Shown: positions 28,778-38,566, counted from the first letter of the stretch. The stretch: 64,000 bases of DNA from JABSOG01 sp965277695 (GCA_965277695.1 CBDIDQ010000147.1:7167-71166); one strand, 5' to 3'. Numbers and translations: made by a program. The notes: generated by a model from the sequence alone, not told the origin.

Positions 28778-31501
28778 TTACTTGTCGTAATGTAATGTTT
28801 CGTGAGGCTTATCCCCATTTGCTGGTATATCAATACTAGCTCCTCCACTACTGTTATTTTCTCGTCCAAAAATACCATTTGCTTCTATTGCGCTACCCGG
28901 TGGTGCTGAATCCCCTGTACCGGCAAGTGTTGTGCCACCAGTTAATATTTCCAAATCTTCCGCATAGTTACCTGTTCCTCCATTTTCTGTTGTTAGTGGT
29001 CCCGATGTATGTCTATTACCACTTTTATTTGGACCTGCGCGTGAATCTCCTTGATCACCAACAAGATCGTCAGGTACATCTGGTGTTCCATCAGAACTTT
29101 GGCTGGATTCATTATATGCATTAATAGCCTCAGAGCCTGCATAACCCGCTACTGCTGCGCTACCAACAAATAATGTAGCATTACCCAGCGCCGCTATCTC
29201 TGGCACAAAAAGAGCTAAGAATGCAAACTCACCATCAGGATCAGTATATTTATACGGATTATTATTCACATACAAATAACGATTAAACGACATTACCGGA
29301 TTTTCATCCGTGTAGCCAACCGGATCAGGCGAATAGAACACCCCAACCGCCGGATCATAATACCGTTGTTGCATGTAACTCAAGCCTAAATCCGTATCAA
29401 ATTTGTGACCTGTGTAACCGACATCGTTTTTCGGGGTTTCTACCGTTTCACCAAAGGGCAAATTATGTTGACGGCTGCTGCCTGCGGTTTGTGGCGCAAA
29501 GGCGTCTTCTGAGCGGGCGATGAGTTTTTTGCCGAGGTAGATATAGTTGGTGTCAAATCCGTCTTTGTGTTTGAACAACAAGGTGCCGTCCTGGCTGTAC
29601 ATTGAGTAGCTGATGCCCGTGGCGTCGGTGGTTTTGACGCGGCGATTGAAACCATCGTAGATATAACGATTGGTGCCAGTGGCACAGGTGCTTTGGTGGG
29701 TCAGCGCCGAGCAACCGAGTTGGTTGGCGCGGTTGAAACTGAACGTGCGTAGCTTGTTGTTAGTGACATTGCCTCGGCTGTCGTAGCTGAAGTGGTAAAC
29801 CTCGGTGTTTGCACTGTTTTTGATTTTATCGACGCGGTTGTTTGTGTGGGTATAGGTTAGGTTGGTTTTACCGACATTGTATGCGGTGATATTCCCGGTT
29901 TTATCATAGCTGATACTACCTACGTGGGCAATATTGGTGCCCCATCGGCTAGTGATGGCGGTGAGTCGGTCGAGGCCATCGTAGGTCATGCTGCTGAGGC
30001 TGAATGCACTGTTTTGCTTGTCTGTCAGGGCGCTGATGTTGCCTTGATTGTCGTAGCTGTAGGTTTGATCGATGGCTTTGACACCGCTGCGAATATCACT
30101 CATGGCTGAGGGCAGTTGGCGACTGTTTAATGTCATGTTGTGGACGAAACCATTGCCGTAGTTGAAGGACTTTAATTGACCTGCCGGGTGGTATTTGGCG
30201 GCGGTGGCGTAGGTGCCTGCGGTGGTCGGTTCACCAAAGGCATTCGGGGCGAAGGTGAGCTTTTCATCGCCGGGAAAGGTCAGGCTATCGAGTGCACCGG
30301 TGCTGGTGTAGCCGTAGGTAAGCTTGAAGTTTTTACCGTCAACCGCGAGGTTTTCAGTGGTGAGTAAATCCGCACTGTTATAAGTGTAGGTTTGGACGGT
30401 GTTGACCGCGTTGAGCGTTTTTAGGTTGCCTTGATTGTCATATGTGTAGGTTAAATCCGGGCTGGTGTCTGGGTAGTTGACGGTCTTTCTCGCGCCGAGG
30501 TTATCGTAGCTGTACAGGGTTTTGTCAGCCGCCGGGACTGTCGCTTCATCACAGGTGTCGACAGTGCCACTGGTGCCTTTGGCGACCCATGTTGTCTCAC
30601 CGATGGCGTTTTTCTTCACGGCGGTGGTGCCTGTTTCTGGGCGGACAATTTTACATAGTTGTTGCTGGCTGTTGTAGAAGTGATTTTGGCTGATACCGCC
30701 TTGGCTGATGGCGGTGACGTTGCCAAATGGGTTGTACGTTTGGCTGGTCACCACACTTTCGGGTGAGTCAATTTGGGTCATCGCTTCGGTTTTGGGCTCG
30801 CCATAGGCCAAATAGGTGGTGGTGGTTTTGTGGCCTTTATAATTGGTGACCGCCACTTTATTGTCACTTAAATACGCGGTGGTTTCTGAGGCATTGGTGG
30901 CGGTTTGGCTGGTTTTGGTTTGTCGTTGTAAGCCGTCGAAAGTGTATCTGATGCCTTGGCTTTCAGTGGCTGAGGCTGACGGGTAGGCTTTAAATGTTGG
31001 TTTACCATAGGCGTTGAATTCGGTGCGTTGATAACGGTGGGTGGTGCCGTCGCTGGTGTTGATTAATAACGGCTGAAATAGGGTGTCGTAATAGGTTGTG
31101 GTGGTCAGGTTGCCTTGGGTTTGGCTGCGTTTGTACATGCCAGTGACGACTTTGCCGCCCAAGTCTTCGGTGCTGACGAGACCAAAGGTGTAGGTGGTGT
31201 CGAGCCAAGCGGTGTCTGTCGGGTCGACTTTGGTGACGCGGCCCATGGTGTCGTAACTGTAGCTGGTTTTATTACCGTTGAAGTTAGTCACTGCGGTGGT
31301 CCAGCCATTGGCATCAACCCCGAGGGTGGCGGTGATGTTTTTCGTCGCGTCATCGCGATTGGGCAGGGTAATCGTTTGGGCTTTGCCCCGGGTGTAGTTG
31401 CTGAATTTTTGCCAACGTGATGTGCCGTTGTTCATCGGGGTATTGAATTCAACTTCGGTCAGGTTGCCGTTGGCGTAGGTTTTGTGGCGTTTGACCCACA
31501 C
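28778..31501 (-). CDS. RHS repeat protein, C-terminal part with toxin tip
   Basis: 907 aa here; the same frame actually continues upstream to about 31,580, where a frameshift interrupts it. Many YD repeats (YSYDTMGRVTKVD, YTYDNQGNLKTLN, YDGLDRLTAITSRWG) lead to the RHS core end DPVGYTDENPVMSFNRYLYVNNNPYKYTDPDGE (near 29.24 kb). After the core come about 150 variable residues: a small hydrophobic segment, a Ser/Asp/Gly-rich linker and a tip ending IDIPANGDKPHETLHYDK. Similar IDIPANG...ETLHY endings occur in RHS polymorphic toxins as I recall, but I cannot name the enzyme class. RHS shells enclose and deliver such tips to rival cells. The gene is decayed at its 5' side (see 31502 and 34568). 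Confidence 0.8.
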   Translation of the reverse strand: MWVKRHKTYANGNLTEVEFNTPMNNGTSRWQKFSNYTRGKAQTITLPNRDDATKNITATLGVDANGWTTAVTNFNGNKTSYSYDTMGRVTKVDPTDTAWLDTTYTFGLVSTEDLGGKVVTGMYKRSQTQGNLTTTTYYDTLFQPLLINTSDGTTHRYQRTEFNAYGKPTFKAYPSASATESQGIRYTFDGLQRQTKTSQTATNASETTAYLSDNKVAVTNYKGHKTTTTYLAYGEPKTEAMTQIDSPESVVTSQTYNPFGNVTAISQGGISQNHFYNSQQQLCKIVRPETGTTAVKKNAIGETTWVAKGTSGTVDTCDEATVPAADKTLYSYDNLGARKTVNYPDTSPDLTYTYDNQGNLKTLNAVNTVQTYTYNSADLLTTENLAVDGKNFKLTYGYTSTGALDSLTFPGDEKLTFAPNAFGEPTTAGTYATAAKYHPAGQLKSFNYGNGFVHNMTLNSRQLPSAMSDIRSGVKAIDQTYSYDNQGNISALTDKQNSAFSLSSMTYDGLDRLTAITSRWGTNIAHVGSISYDKTGNITAYNVGKTNLTYTHTNNRVDKIKNSANTEVYHFSYDSRGNVTNNKLRTFSFNRANQLGCSALTHQSTCATGTNRYIYDGFNRRVKTTDATGISYSMYSQDGTLLFKHKDGFDTNYIYLGKKLIARSEDAFAPQTAGSSRQHNLPFGETVETPKNDVGYTGHKFDTDLGLSYMQQRYYDPAVGVFYSPDPVGYTDENPVMSFNRYLYVNNNPYKYTDPDGEFAFLALFVPEIAALGNATLFVGSAAVAGYAGSEAINAYNESSQSSDGTPDVPDDLVGDQGDSRAGPNKSGNRHTSGPLTTENGGTGNYAEDLEILTGGTTLAGTGDSAPPGSAIEANGIFGRENNSSGGASIDIPANGDKPHETLHYDK

Positions 31502-32360
31502 CCAATTGGTGGTGTCAGGGGTGATGGTGGTGCGGGTGTATTGGTTTAATTCGTTGGCATCATTGCTGCCGTGGGTTTTCGTTACTGGTCAAACCGACGG
31601 TGGCGTAACAGTGTTGGTACATTCTGTCACCAGTGGTTGACACATAAGTCCCCGGGACTTGGCTACGGCCATGAACAACGACATCCCAAACAAAGGTGCC
31701 TTTGACACCATTGGGATGAGTGATATGGCCAGTGTCCGCACTGGCGGTGTAATTGCTGGCGACACACAGGTCTTCTTTACCATCGGCAATGCGCGGTGAG
31801 TTTTGTGATACTGAACTTAAATCATATTGCCAGAAGGTCTCATCTGGGCGGATGACTTTGCTCAGGTGAGTGATGTGACCGCCGCTAGACGTGCCATATT
31901 CATAGGTCCATGTGCGTGCATTCGCGGTGACTGAATCAAGAGACCTGCATAAAGGCGTGGAATTTTTTGGTGATTTTACCGCGAACCAAGGGGATTGTTT
32001 GCACCAGCCGATAGCGGTCGAAGGTGTACATCACGCCTTCAGGTGAGGTGGCTTTGAAACCTTCAACATCAAAGCCTCCAACGTTGACGGTGATGCATTC
32101 CACTCGCCAGTTATCTTGGGTGACATAGCGGTATTGCTCACCTGTCCCCAACTGGGGTGAGGCGAGTAATTTACCACTGGTGACGCCGGGCACTGATAGC
32201 GTGGTGCCATTGTAATATTCATAATCTTTAAAGCCGCCATAAGTGCGGGGTGCATCCGTTTGCGTACAGGCTTTGCCAGAACCCCAACCACTGCTGTATT
32301 GGCTATTGGCCAGAATAAGGGTGGTTTGGATACTGGGGCGAATTGAGACCGAACCGAAGG
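31502..32360 (-). pseudogene. RHS middle fragment with frameshifts
   Basis: RHS-type coding continues upstream in pieces. From about 31,580 to 31,938 one frame reads ARTWTYEYGTSSGGHITHLS ... SADTGHITHPNGVKGTF ... VVVHGRSQVPGTYVSTTGDR. It joins the downstream frame if one base near 31,580 (AGTAACG) is removed. Near 31,938 another frame takes over (GVMYTFDRYRLVQTIPLVRG) if one base is added. Upstream of about 32,360 the similarity fades into a repeat-like stretch before the insertion sequence. The piece belongs to the same gene as 28778 and 34568. Confidence 0.7.
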
Positions 32361-32654
32361 TTCGCACCGGGCTGTCGCTACAGCTCAATGAGGTGGAGGC
32401 AGGATGCCGACAGGATCACCCTTCATGGATGAATTGCGACGACACACCTGTAACGCGGCTCACCGCATCTATATAGGCTCCCTTATGCGACTAAAGTCTG
32501 TCTCTTAGTCACATCTTTATTTGCATTTTTGGCTTGTGTCTGATTCAGCTTAAACTTGTGTCTTATTTAGTATCATTGAAATTAACTGTGATATTTCACT
32601 TGCTTTTTTTCACCATTGTGATCAAATACGCTTTTTTCACAGGGTGGTCAGTAG

Positions 32655-34100
32655 ATGTTTGAATCCGATGCCGAAAGCTGGGCTGAAAAAACTTTCGGAA
32701 AAGCGCAGTTGAATGACAAAAGAAGAACAAAACGCTTGGTTAAGGTCGCCGCTGATATGGCCGACGGGGCGGGCAAGTCAGTAGTTAAAGCGAGTAAGGA
32801 TTCTGCCAGTATTGAAGGGGCCTACCGTTTTATTGAAAATAATTATGTTGATGCGTCAGCCATCGCTCAGGCCGGTTTTGAAACAACGGCGGCAGAATGT
32901 GCTGAGCGCCGTCTTGTTCTTGCGCTCGAAGATACCACAGGGTTAAGTTATACACATGATGTGTGTGACGATCTTGGGAATAATCCGGCAGGCAAAAACC
33001 GCGATGTCAAAGGCCGCTCACTTTTCCAGCATTCTATTCTTGCGCTAGATGCAGACACGGAAACCGTGATTGGCTTGGCACATCAACAGAATTATATTCG
33101 TAGTGAATTACCAAAAGCGTTGAAAGGTTCCGGTTCAGCCCGGGCGCGGCGACCTAAAGAGGAGAAAGATAGTTATCGTTGGGAAGAATCTGCTGCCAAA
33201 ATGGACGAAACCTTCATCCGAACTGATAATGTGATTCATGTGTGCGACAGAGAAGCTGACTCATATGAGTATATGGATCAACATTTAAATAACGATAGGC
33301 GATTTATTATCCGGTGTCAGCACAATCGAGCGCTTCAATTGCCCAATCATGATAAGACCGTCAAATTAAAGGATATGATAAACTTTCCGGTTGCGGCTGA
33401 ACAATCCCTTAAAATTGAACAAAAAGGGAAAAGTAAAAACACCAAAAATAGACCCGCTCGGACGGCGAAAATGGGCATCAGTTACCATTCAGTTTCCTTC
33501 AAAAGAACACATGACGCCGATAAAAACACCCGAGATGAAATGTCGCTGAACTTAGTGATTTGCCGTGAGCTTGACTTACGCGGTGAAGCGTCTGATTTAT
33601 GCTGGTTTTTATACACCAATGAACCAATCAACACGATAGAAGATGCGCAAAAAATTGTTCGCTACTATGAGTTACGTTGGCGGATAGAAGATTTCCACAA
33701 AGTTTGGAAATCAGAGGGTACTCAGGTTGAAAAACTGAGGCTGCAAACCCGTGCCAATACTGAACGCATGGGTACCATTTTAGCGTTTGTGGCAGTGCGG
33801 TTGATGCAATTAAAGGAGATGGCCGAAAATAAAGAAAAAGCCAAACAGCAATCCTGTGAGCTCATGTTCAGTGTGGTGGAATGGCAAATGCTGTGGTTGA
33901 AAATAGAGGAAAAGAAACTCCCGACAGAACCGCCTTCCATTTTTTGGGGTTATTATGCATTGGCGAAACTGGGCGGCTGGCACGATAGTAAAAGGACAGG
34001 ACGAGTGAGTACGAAAACTATTTGGGAGGGTTGGGCGGCGTTAATGCTGATGCTTGATGGACACCGAACCATGACAGAAAACATTGCCCTATCAGGATGA
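32655..34100 (+). CDS. IS4-family transposase, IS50/Tn5 group
   Basis: 481 aa, close to Tn5 transposase (476 aa). DDE residues can be placed: Asp93 in LALEDTTGL, Asp198 in VCDREAD, Glu345 in RWRIEDFHKVWK. The Y-R-E-K signature fits exactly (Tyr338, Arg341, Glu345, Lys352). The N-terminal end-binding region (WAEKTFGKAQLNDKRRTKRL) is present and the ending SKRTG ... IWEGWAALM matches Tn5-type C-termini. The gene is undamaged, so the element may still move. It carries out cut-and-paste transposition on the 19-bp ends described. Confidence 0.95.
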   Translation: MFESDAESWAEKTFGKAQLNDKRRTKRLVKVAADMADGAGKSVVKASKDSASIEGAYRFIENNYVDASAIAQAGFETTAAECAERRLVLALEDTTGLSYTHDVCDDLGNNPAGKNRDVKGRSLFQHSILALDADTETVIGLAHQQNYIRSELPKALKGSGSARARRPKEEKDSYRWEESAAKMDETFIRTDNVIHVCDREADSYEYMDQHLNNDRRFIIRCQHNRALQLPNHDKTVKLKDMINFPVAAEQSLKIEQKGKSKNTKNRPARTAKMGISYHSVSFKRTHDADKNTRDEMSLNLVICRELDLRGEASDLCWFLYTNEPINTIEDAQKIVRYYELRWRIEDFHKVWKSEGTQVEKLRLQTRANTERMGTILAFVAVRLMQLKEMAENKEKAKQQSCELMFSVVEWQMLWLKIEEKKLPTEPPSIFWGYYALAKLGGWHDSKRTGRVSTKTIWEGWAALMLMLDGHRTMTENIALSG

Positions 34101-34548
34101 ACAACGGTCAAATATTAGAGGATGTTCCTCAAAATACACACAAAAAGTGGACAGTCTAGCAGCGACGGACTTGAACTGATGATTCTGCCTGTAATTAATT
34201 TAGCGCTGATCATATAACATCATCTGGCAATCATCGGCATTGAAACGGTTAAGTATGAAAAAGGAACTATCGCCAAAATTAAAATTGGAAATCCTCACCG
34301 ACTTACTCGTATTGGTGTGCATCACTAAGGCTCTGCGCCACTGTACAAGAGCCTGCTCTCTAAAAGGTAATCACAATCATTTGATATTACCGCCTTTTTA
34401 GGGGGCGCGACGGCTCTATGTTTCGATAAAATGTAACAGCACGTAGCAACGCCCACCTTTTGTAGATAAAAAAGATAATGCCCAAATTTATTCGCAAAAT
34501 CAGCAATTACGCTAAATAGTGACAATCAAATTTAGATAGTACCATTAA
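34101..34548. other. Non-coding 3' part of the insertion sequence
   Basis: About 450 bp between the transposase stop and the right terminal repeat. No gene of useful length is seen. A short frame (KYEKGTIAKIKIGNPHRLTR..., near 34,254-34,326) with no recognised relative could be a passenger remnant. Confidence 0.4.
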
Positions 34549-34567
34549 AGATGTGATCAAGAGACAG

Positions 34568-34848
34568 ACTAAAGTCCCATCTACGCTGCCACTGTTTAAG
34601 TCAATTTGTTCACCCAACAAATCAGTGGTTTCCGCATTGATATCAAACTCAACATTAAGACGGTCGAGGATATCTGGGTTGACCACTGGCGGGGGTGTTT
34701 CTGGGCCGTCTGGTGGTGGCGGTGCAGCGGCTAAGTCGGCAGATTTATTGACGATAAATTTATCGAGCGTGGCGGCAAAAACCAACGGGTCTTGTGCGCT
34801 GGCGTGAAAAGACAGTGCTAATGTCAGGATAAGAAAAAAATGACGCAT
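34568..34848 (-). pseudogene. RHS gene, N-terminal fragment cut by the insertion sequence
   Basis: From the ATG at 34846-34848, behind GGGAG, the minus strand reads a signal peptide MRHFFLILTLALSFHASAQ. A proline-rich stretch (AAPPPPDGPETPPPVV) follows, then DINAETTDLLGEQIDLNSGSV, which is how secreted RHS proteins commonly begin before the RHS body. The frame then enters a GTAG-footed palindrome and the insertion sequence (DGTLV...). The other half of the palindrome and the rest of the gene lie beyond the element at 32497 and below. The typical block after DLNSGSV seems missing, so decay probably began before the element arrived. Confidence 0.7.
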
Positions 34849-34962
34849 TATTGAATACTCCCTGTTTGAGTCGATTCGACACTGGGCAATCAGCAGCATA
34901 GCCGCTAGTGGCTTCGGTAAATCAAACATCAAACTTCCTCTATTATTGTTTATACATTCCAA

Positions 34963-35365
34963 AAGTCGGTGGCATAGTACAGCACTGGATTTGGCTGGTA
35001 AAATACAAAATGCGACGGTTTTATCACCGATTTAGCCATTAAATCACTAAGTTAATGAATTGATTCAATTTATTATCGAACGTTCGGAAAAAAGAGATTA
35101 ATGATGAATGCATATTCTTTAAAGGGACTTCGGCGCATTTGGATCCCACTCGGTATCTGACGCTTATATGTACAATGATCAAATAAACATTGACAGCTTA
35201 ATCGTTGGTCTTTAGAATTCCGCGACCCTTAATACCATGCTTGATTTCCAGTTGGTTTTCTAGCTGGCTTTTCAGTTGGCATAGGGGTTAAATTTTTCAC
35301 GTTTATGAGGGTGTGACTTTCCGGATGGAATGAACATCTATTAGCAATCTAATCAGGAGCATTTA
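34963..35365. other. 403-bp region upstream of the str operon
   Basis: No gene. It contains a perfect 10-bp palindrome CGAACGTTCG (35077-35086) and the rpsL promoter at 35190-35218. The first half is AT-rich and is probably the upstream region of the RHS gene. Confidence 0.5.
35190..35218 (+). promoter_or_regulatory. Sigma-70 promoter of the str operon
   Basis: -35 TTGACA (35190-35195), 17-bp spacer, -10 TAGAAT (35213-35218). It lies about 150 bp upstream of rpsL, leaving a long leader. Confidence 0.75.
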
Positions 35366-35740
35366 ATGGCTACTATTAATCAATTGGTGCGCAAGCCTCG
35401 CGTCAAGCAAGTTGTCAAAAGCAACGTGCCTGCACTGCAAGCTTGTCCACAACGTCGTGGTGTATGTACTCGTGTATATACTACTACGCCTAAAAAACCT
35501 AACTCAGCCTTGCGTAAAGTGGCTCGTGTTCGTTTAACTAACGGCCATGAAGTAACTTCTTACATTGGCGGCGAAGGTCATAACCTGCAAGAGCATAGTG
35601 TTATCCTTATCCGTGGTGGTCGTGTTAAAGATTTACCAGGTGTGCGTTATCACACTGTTCGTGGTGCACTGGATTGTTCTGGTGTTAGCGATCGTCGTCA
35701 AGGCCGTTCTAAATACGGTGCTAAAAGGCCAAAATCTTAA
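35366..35740 (+). CDS. rpsL: 30S ribosomal protein S12
   Basis: 124 aa, standard. Signature TTPKKPNSALRKVARVRL, with the wild-type Lys at the position where streptomycin-resistance changes occur, and GGRVKDLPGVRYHTVRGALD. S12 shapes the decoding centre. It is the first gene of the str operon; the leader before it is long and the ATG has an AGGAG 9 nt upstream. Confidence 0.98.
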   Translation: MATINQLVRKPRVKQVVKSNVPALQACPQRRGVCTRVYTTTPKKPNSALRKVARVRLTNGHEVTSYIGGEGHNLQEHSVILIRGGRVKDLPGVRYHTVRGALDCSGVSDRRQGRSKYGAKRPKS

Positions 35741-35853
35741 CGGTTCCCCGTTTAGTAAGGCCAAACATTTAACTATGTTGCGCGAATGACGTGTCAATGT
35801 AGTGCATTTAATATTGTTTTGGGATTAATCCTGAAGAAAACCGGAGAAATAAG

Positions 35854-36324
35854 ATGCCTAGAAGAAGAGTTGTCGGACAACGCAAAATTCTTCCTGATCC
35901 AAAGTTCAAATCAGAACTTTTGGCGAAGTTTATCAATGTACTGATGTTGGATGGTAAAAAATCCACAGCAGAAAAAATTATTTACGGTGCGTTAGACACA
36001 GCAGCTGAAAAAACGGGCAAAGATCAATTAGTCGTTTTGGAAGAAGCTTTGGAAAACGTCCGTCCTAGCGTCGAGGTTAAATCTCGTCGTGTTGGTGGTT
36101 CAACTTACCAGGTTCCATGTGAAGTACGTCCAGTTCGTCGTAACGCACTGGGTATGCGCTGGTTAGTAGATGCTGCTCGTAAACGTGGTGAAAAATCAAT
36201 GGCACTTCGTCTGGCACAGGAAATGGCTGACGCAGCTGCAAACAAAGGTTCTGCTGTTAAGAAACGTGAAGACGTTCATAAAATGGCTGAAGCTAACAAA
36301 GCATTCGCTCACTATCGCTGGTAA
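35854..36324 (+). CDS. rpsG: 30S ribosomal protein S7
   Basis: 156 aa. Starts MPRRRVVGQRKILPDPKFKSELLAKFINVLM behind CCGGAG. Conserved NVRPSVEVKSRRVGGSTYQVP and the helical MRWLVDAARKRGEKSMALRLAQEM are present. S7 nucleates the 30S head and in E. coli represses the str operon by binding the rpsL-rpsG spacer; the 113-bp spacer here could hold such a site, not verified. Confidence 0.98.
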   Translation: MPRRRVVGQRKILPDPKFKSELLAKFINVLMLDGKKSTAEKIIYGALDTAAEKTGKDQLVVLEEALENVRPSVEVKSRRVGGSTYQVPCEVRPVRRNALGMRWLVDAARKRGEKSMALRLAQEMADAAANKGSAVKKREDVHKMAEANKAFAHYRW

Positions 36325-36393
36325 ACACCCAACCGATAGTAAAGTAGCCGGCAATATCACCGGCTACGCAAACCGGATCTTTAAGAGGATACT

Positions 36394-38490
36394 ATGGCCC
36401 GTACAACCCCTATTGAGCGCTACCGCAACATCGGTATAGTTGCTCATGTTGACGCTGGTAAAACAACGACCACAGAGCGTGTGTTATTTTACACTGGTCT
36501 TTCTCATAAGATTGGTGAAGTACACGACGGAGCTGCCACCATGGACTGGATGGAACAAGAGCAGGAGCGGGGTATTACTATCACGTCTGCTGCTACCACC
36601 TGTTTTTGGAAAGGGATGAACGCGCAATTTTCTGATCATCGCATAAACATCATCGACACCCCGGGACACGTCGACTTCACTATCGAAGTTGAGCGGTCTT
36701 TGCGGGTACTCGATGGGGCGGTGGTGGTGTTGTGTGGCTCATCAGGCGTTCAGCCACAAACCGAAACCGTGTGGCGTCAAGCTAACAAGTATGAAGTACC
36801 ACGTATGGTATTCGTCAATAAGATGGATCGTACCGGTGCTGATTTCTTAAATGTTGTGCAACAACTTGAAGATCGTTTGGCTGCCGTGCCTGTGCCTATT
36901 CAATTGAGTATTGGTGCAGAAGATGAATTCAAAGGGGTCGTTGACCTCGTTAAAATGAAGGCTATCAACTGGAACGAAGCGGACCAGGGCATGACATTCG
37001 AATACAGCGATATTCCGGCTGATTTGCGTGACGAAGCAGACGTATGGCGCGAGAAGCTGCTCGATGCAGCGGCTGATGCTTCTGAGGAGCTGATGGATAA
37101 ATACCTTGAAGAAGGCGATTTGTCTGAGGAAAACCTCAAAGCGGCTTTACGTCAATTGACGTTAGCTAACGAAATTTGTCTGGTCACTTGTGGCTCAGCC
37201 TTTAAAAATAAAGGTGTACAGGCAGTTTTGGATGCGGTTGTCGATTATTTACCTGCACCAACGGAAGTCAAGGCCATCACTGGTATTCTTGATGATGAGT
37301 CTGAGGGCGAGCGCCCGGCGGATGACAAAGCCCCTTTTGCGGCATTGGCATTTAAAATCGCTACAGACCCATTCGTTGGTACATTAACTTTCTTCCGGGC
37401 GTATTCCGGTGTCGTGAAAACGGGTGATTCAGTATTTAACCCGGTGAAAGGCAAAAAGGAGCGTTTTGGCCGTATCGTACAGATGCACGCCAATAACCGT
37501 GAAGAAATCAAAGAAGTTCGCGCTGGTGATATTGCCGCAGCCATTGGACTTAAACAGGTCACCACGGGTGATACTTTATGTGACGGTGATCATGTGATCA
37601 CGCTGGAACGTATGGAATTCCCTGAGCCTGTTATTTCGATTGCGGTTGAGCCTCGGTCAAAACCTGATCAGGAAAAAATGGGTGTTGCGCTAGGTAAACT
37701 GGCCGCAGAAGACCCTTCTTTTCGGGTAGAGACTGACGAAGAGACCGGACAGACTATCATCTCTGGTATGGGTGAATTACACCTTGATATCATTGTTGAC
37801 AGAATGCGCCGTGAATTCAGCGTTGAATGTAATGTAGGTAAACCAGAAGTGGCTTATCGTGAAACCATCCGTAGCTCGATTGAAGTCGAAGGTAAATTTG
37901 TACGTCAATCGGGTGGTCGTGGTCAGTATGGTCATGTCTGGGTTAAACTTGAGCCGTTGCCTGATGGTGACGGTTATGAGTTTGTCAACGAAATCGTTGG
38001 CGGTACGGTGCCAAAAGAATATATTGGTGCGGTAGATAAAGGTATTCAGGAGCAGATGAATAACGGTGTGTTGGCCGGTTATCCTGTCCTTGATGTTAGA
38101 GCAACCTTGTATGATGGTTCATACCATGATGTCGATTCCAATGAGATGGCGTTTAAAATTGCCGGTTCAATGGCTTTCAGAAAAGGCGCTTTAGAAGCAT
38201 CCCCAGTACTTTTGGAGCCGATGATGGCTGTAGAAGTGATCACTCCAGAAGCAAATATGGGTGATGTGGTGGGTGATCTTAACCGTCGTCGTGGTTTGAT
38301 TGAAGGTATGGATGAAGCCCCTGGCAATATGAAGCAGGTCAAAGCTCAGGTACCTTTATCAGAAATGTTTGGTTATGCGACAGACTTGCGTTCTGCTACG
38401 CAGGGTCGCGCATCCTACTCAATGGAGTTCTCGCAATATAGCGATGCACCGAGTATGGTTGCAGATGCGATCATCGCAAGTCGAAATTAA
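36394..38490 (+). CDS. fusA: Elongation factor G (str-operon copy)
   Basis: 698 aa. G domain: AHVDAGKTTTTERVLF (G1), the switch I block QEQERGITITSAATTCFW, DTPGHVDF (G3) and NKMDRTGAD (G4). Domain IV carries KFVRQSGGRGQYGHVWVKLEP and the tip region. The protein drives translocation and, with RRF, ribosome recycling. It sits in the canonical place between rpsG and tuf. A second EF-G gene lies at 46641, so duties may be shared. Confidence 0.97.
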   Translation: MARTTPIERYRNIGIVAHVDAGKTTTTERVLFYTGLSHKIGEVHDGAATMDWMEQEQERGITITSAATTCFWKGMNAQFSDHRINIIDTPGHVDFTIEVERSLRVLDGAVVVLCGSSGVQPQTETVWRQANKYEVPRMVFVNKMDRTGADFLNVVQQLEDRLAAVPVPIQLSIGAEDEFKGVVDLVKMKAINWNEADQGMTFEYSDIPADLRDEADVWREKLLDAAADASEELMDKYLEEGDLSEENLKAALRQLTLANEICLVTCGSAFKNKGVQAVLDAVVDYLPAPTEVKAITGILDDESEGERPADDKAPFAALAFKIATDPFVGTLTFFRAYSGVVKTGDSVFNPVKGKKERFGRIVQMHANNREEIKEVRAGDIAAAIGLKQVTTGDTLCDGDHVITLERMEFPEPVISIAVEPRSKPDQEKMGVALGKLAAEDPSFRVETDEETGQTIISGMGELHLDIIVDRMRREFSVECNVGKPEVAYRETIRSSIEVEGKFVRQSGGRGQYGHVWVKLEPLPDGDGYEFVNEIVGGTVPKEYIGAVDKGIQEQMNNGVLAGYPVLDVRATLYDGSYHDVDSNEMAFKIAGSMAFRKGALEASPVLLEPMMAVEVITPEANMGDVVGDLNRRRGLIEGMDEAPGNMKQVKAQVPLSEMFGYATDLRSATQGRASYSMEFSQYSDAPSMVADAIIASRN

Positions 38491-38566
38491 AATAGTTCGG
38501 TTCGGTCCGTGCTCAAGGTCTTATAGGCCGGGCCGGACTTTTAATTAATATTTAGGAATTTTTAAG

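Larger units (their letters stand above)
32498..34567 (+). mobile_element. IS50/Tn5-like (IS4 family) insertion sequence, complete
   Basis: Left terminal repeat CTGTCTCTTAGTCACATCT (32498-32516) and right terminal repeat AGATGTGATCAAGAGACAG (34549-34567) match each other inverted in 17 of 19 positions and resemble the Tn5 mosaic end. ACTAAAGT flanks both sides (32490-32497 and 34568-34575), the target duplication; IS50 normally makes 9 bp. The element is 2070 bp: a transposase gene plus about 450 bp after it with no convincing gene. It is inserted in the loop of a GTAG-footed palindrome inside the RHS gene, in the orientation opposite to that gene. Confidence 0.9.

Noticed and set aside
28879..31420. 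Several plus-strand open frames opposite the RHS gene (for example 31115-31420)
   Set aside because: They are antisense shadows of the RHS repeats with biased composition and no start signals.
34120..34175. Right end of the insertion sequence near the GTGGACAG at about 34,155
   Set aside because: Only the last few bases match the left end; the site at 34549-34567 matches 17 of 19 and is followed by the target duplication.
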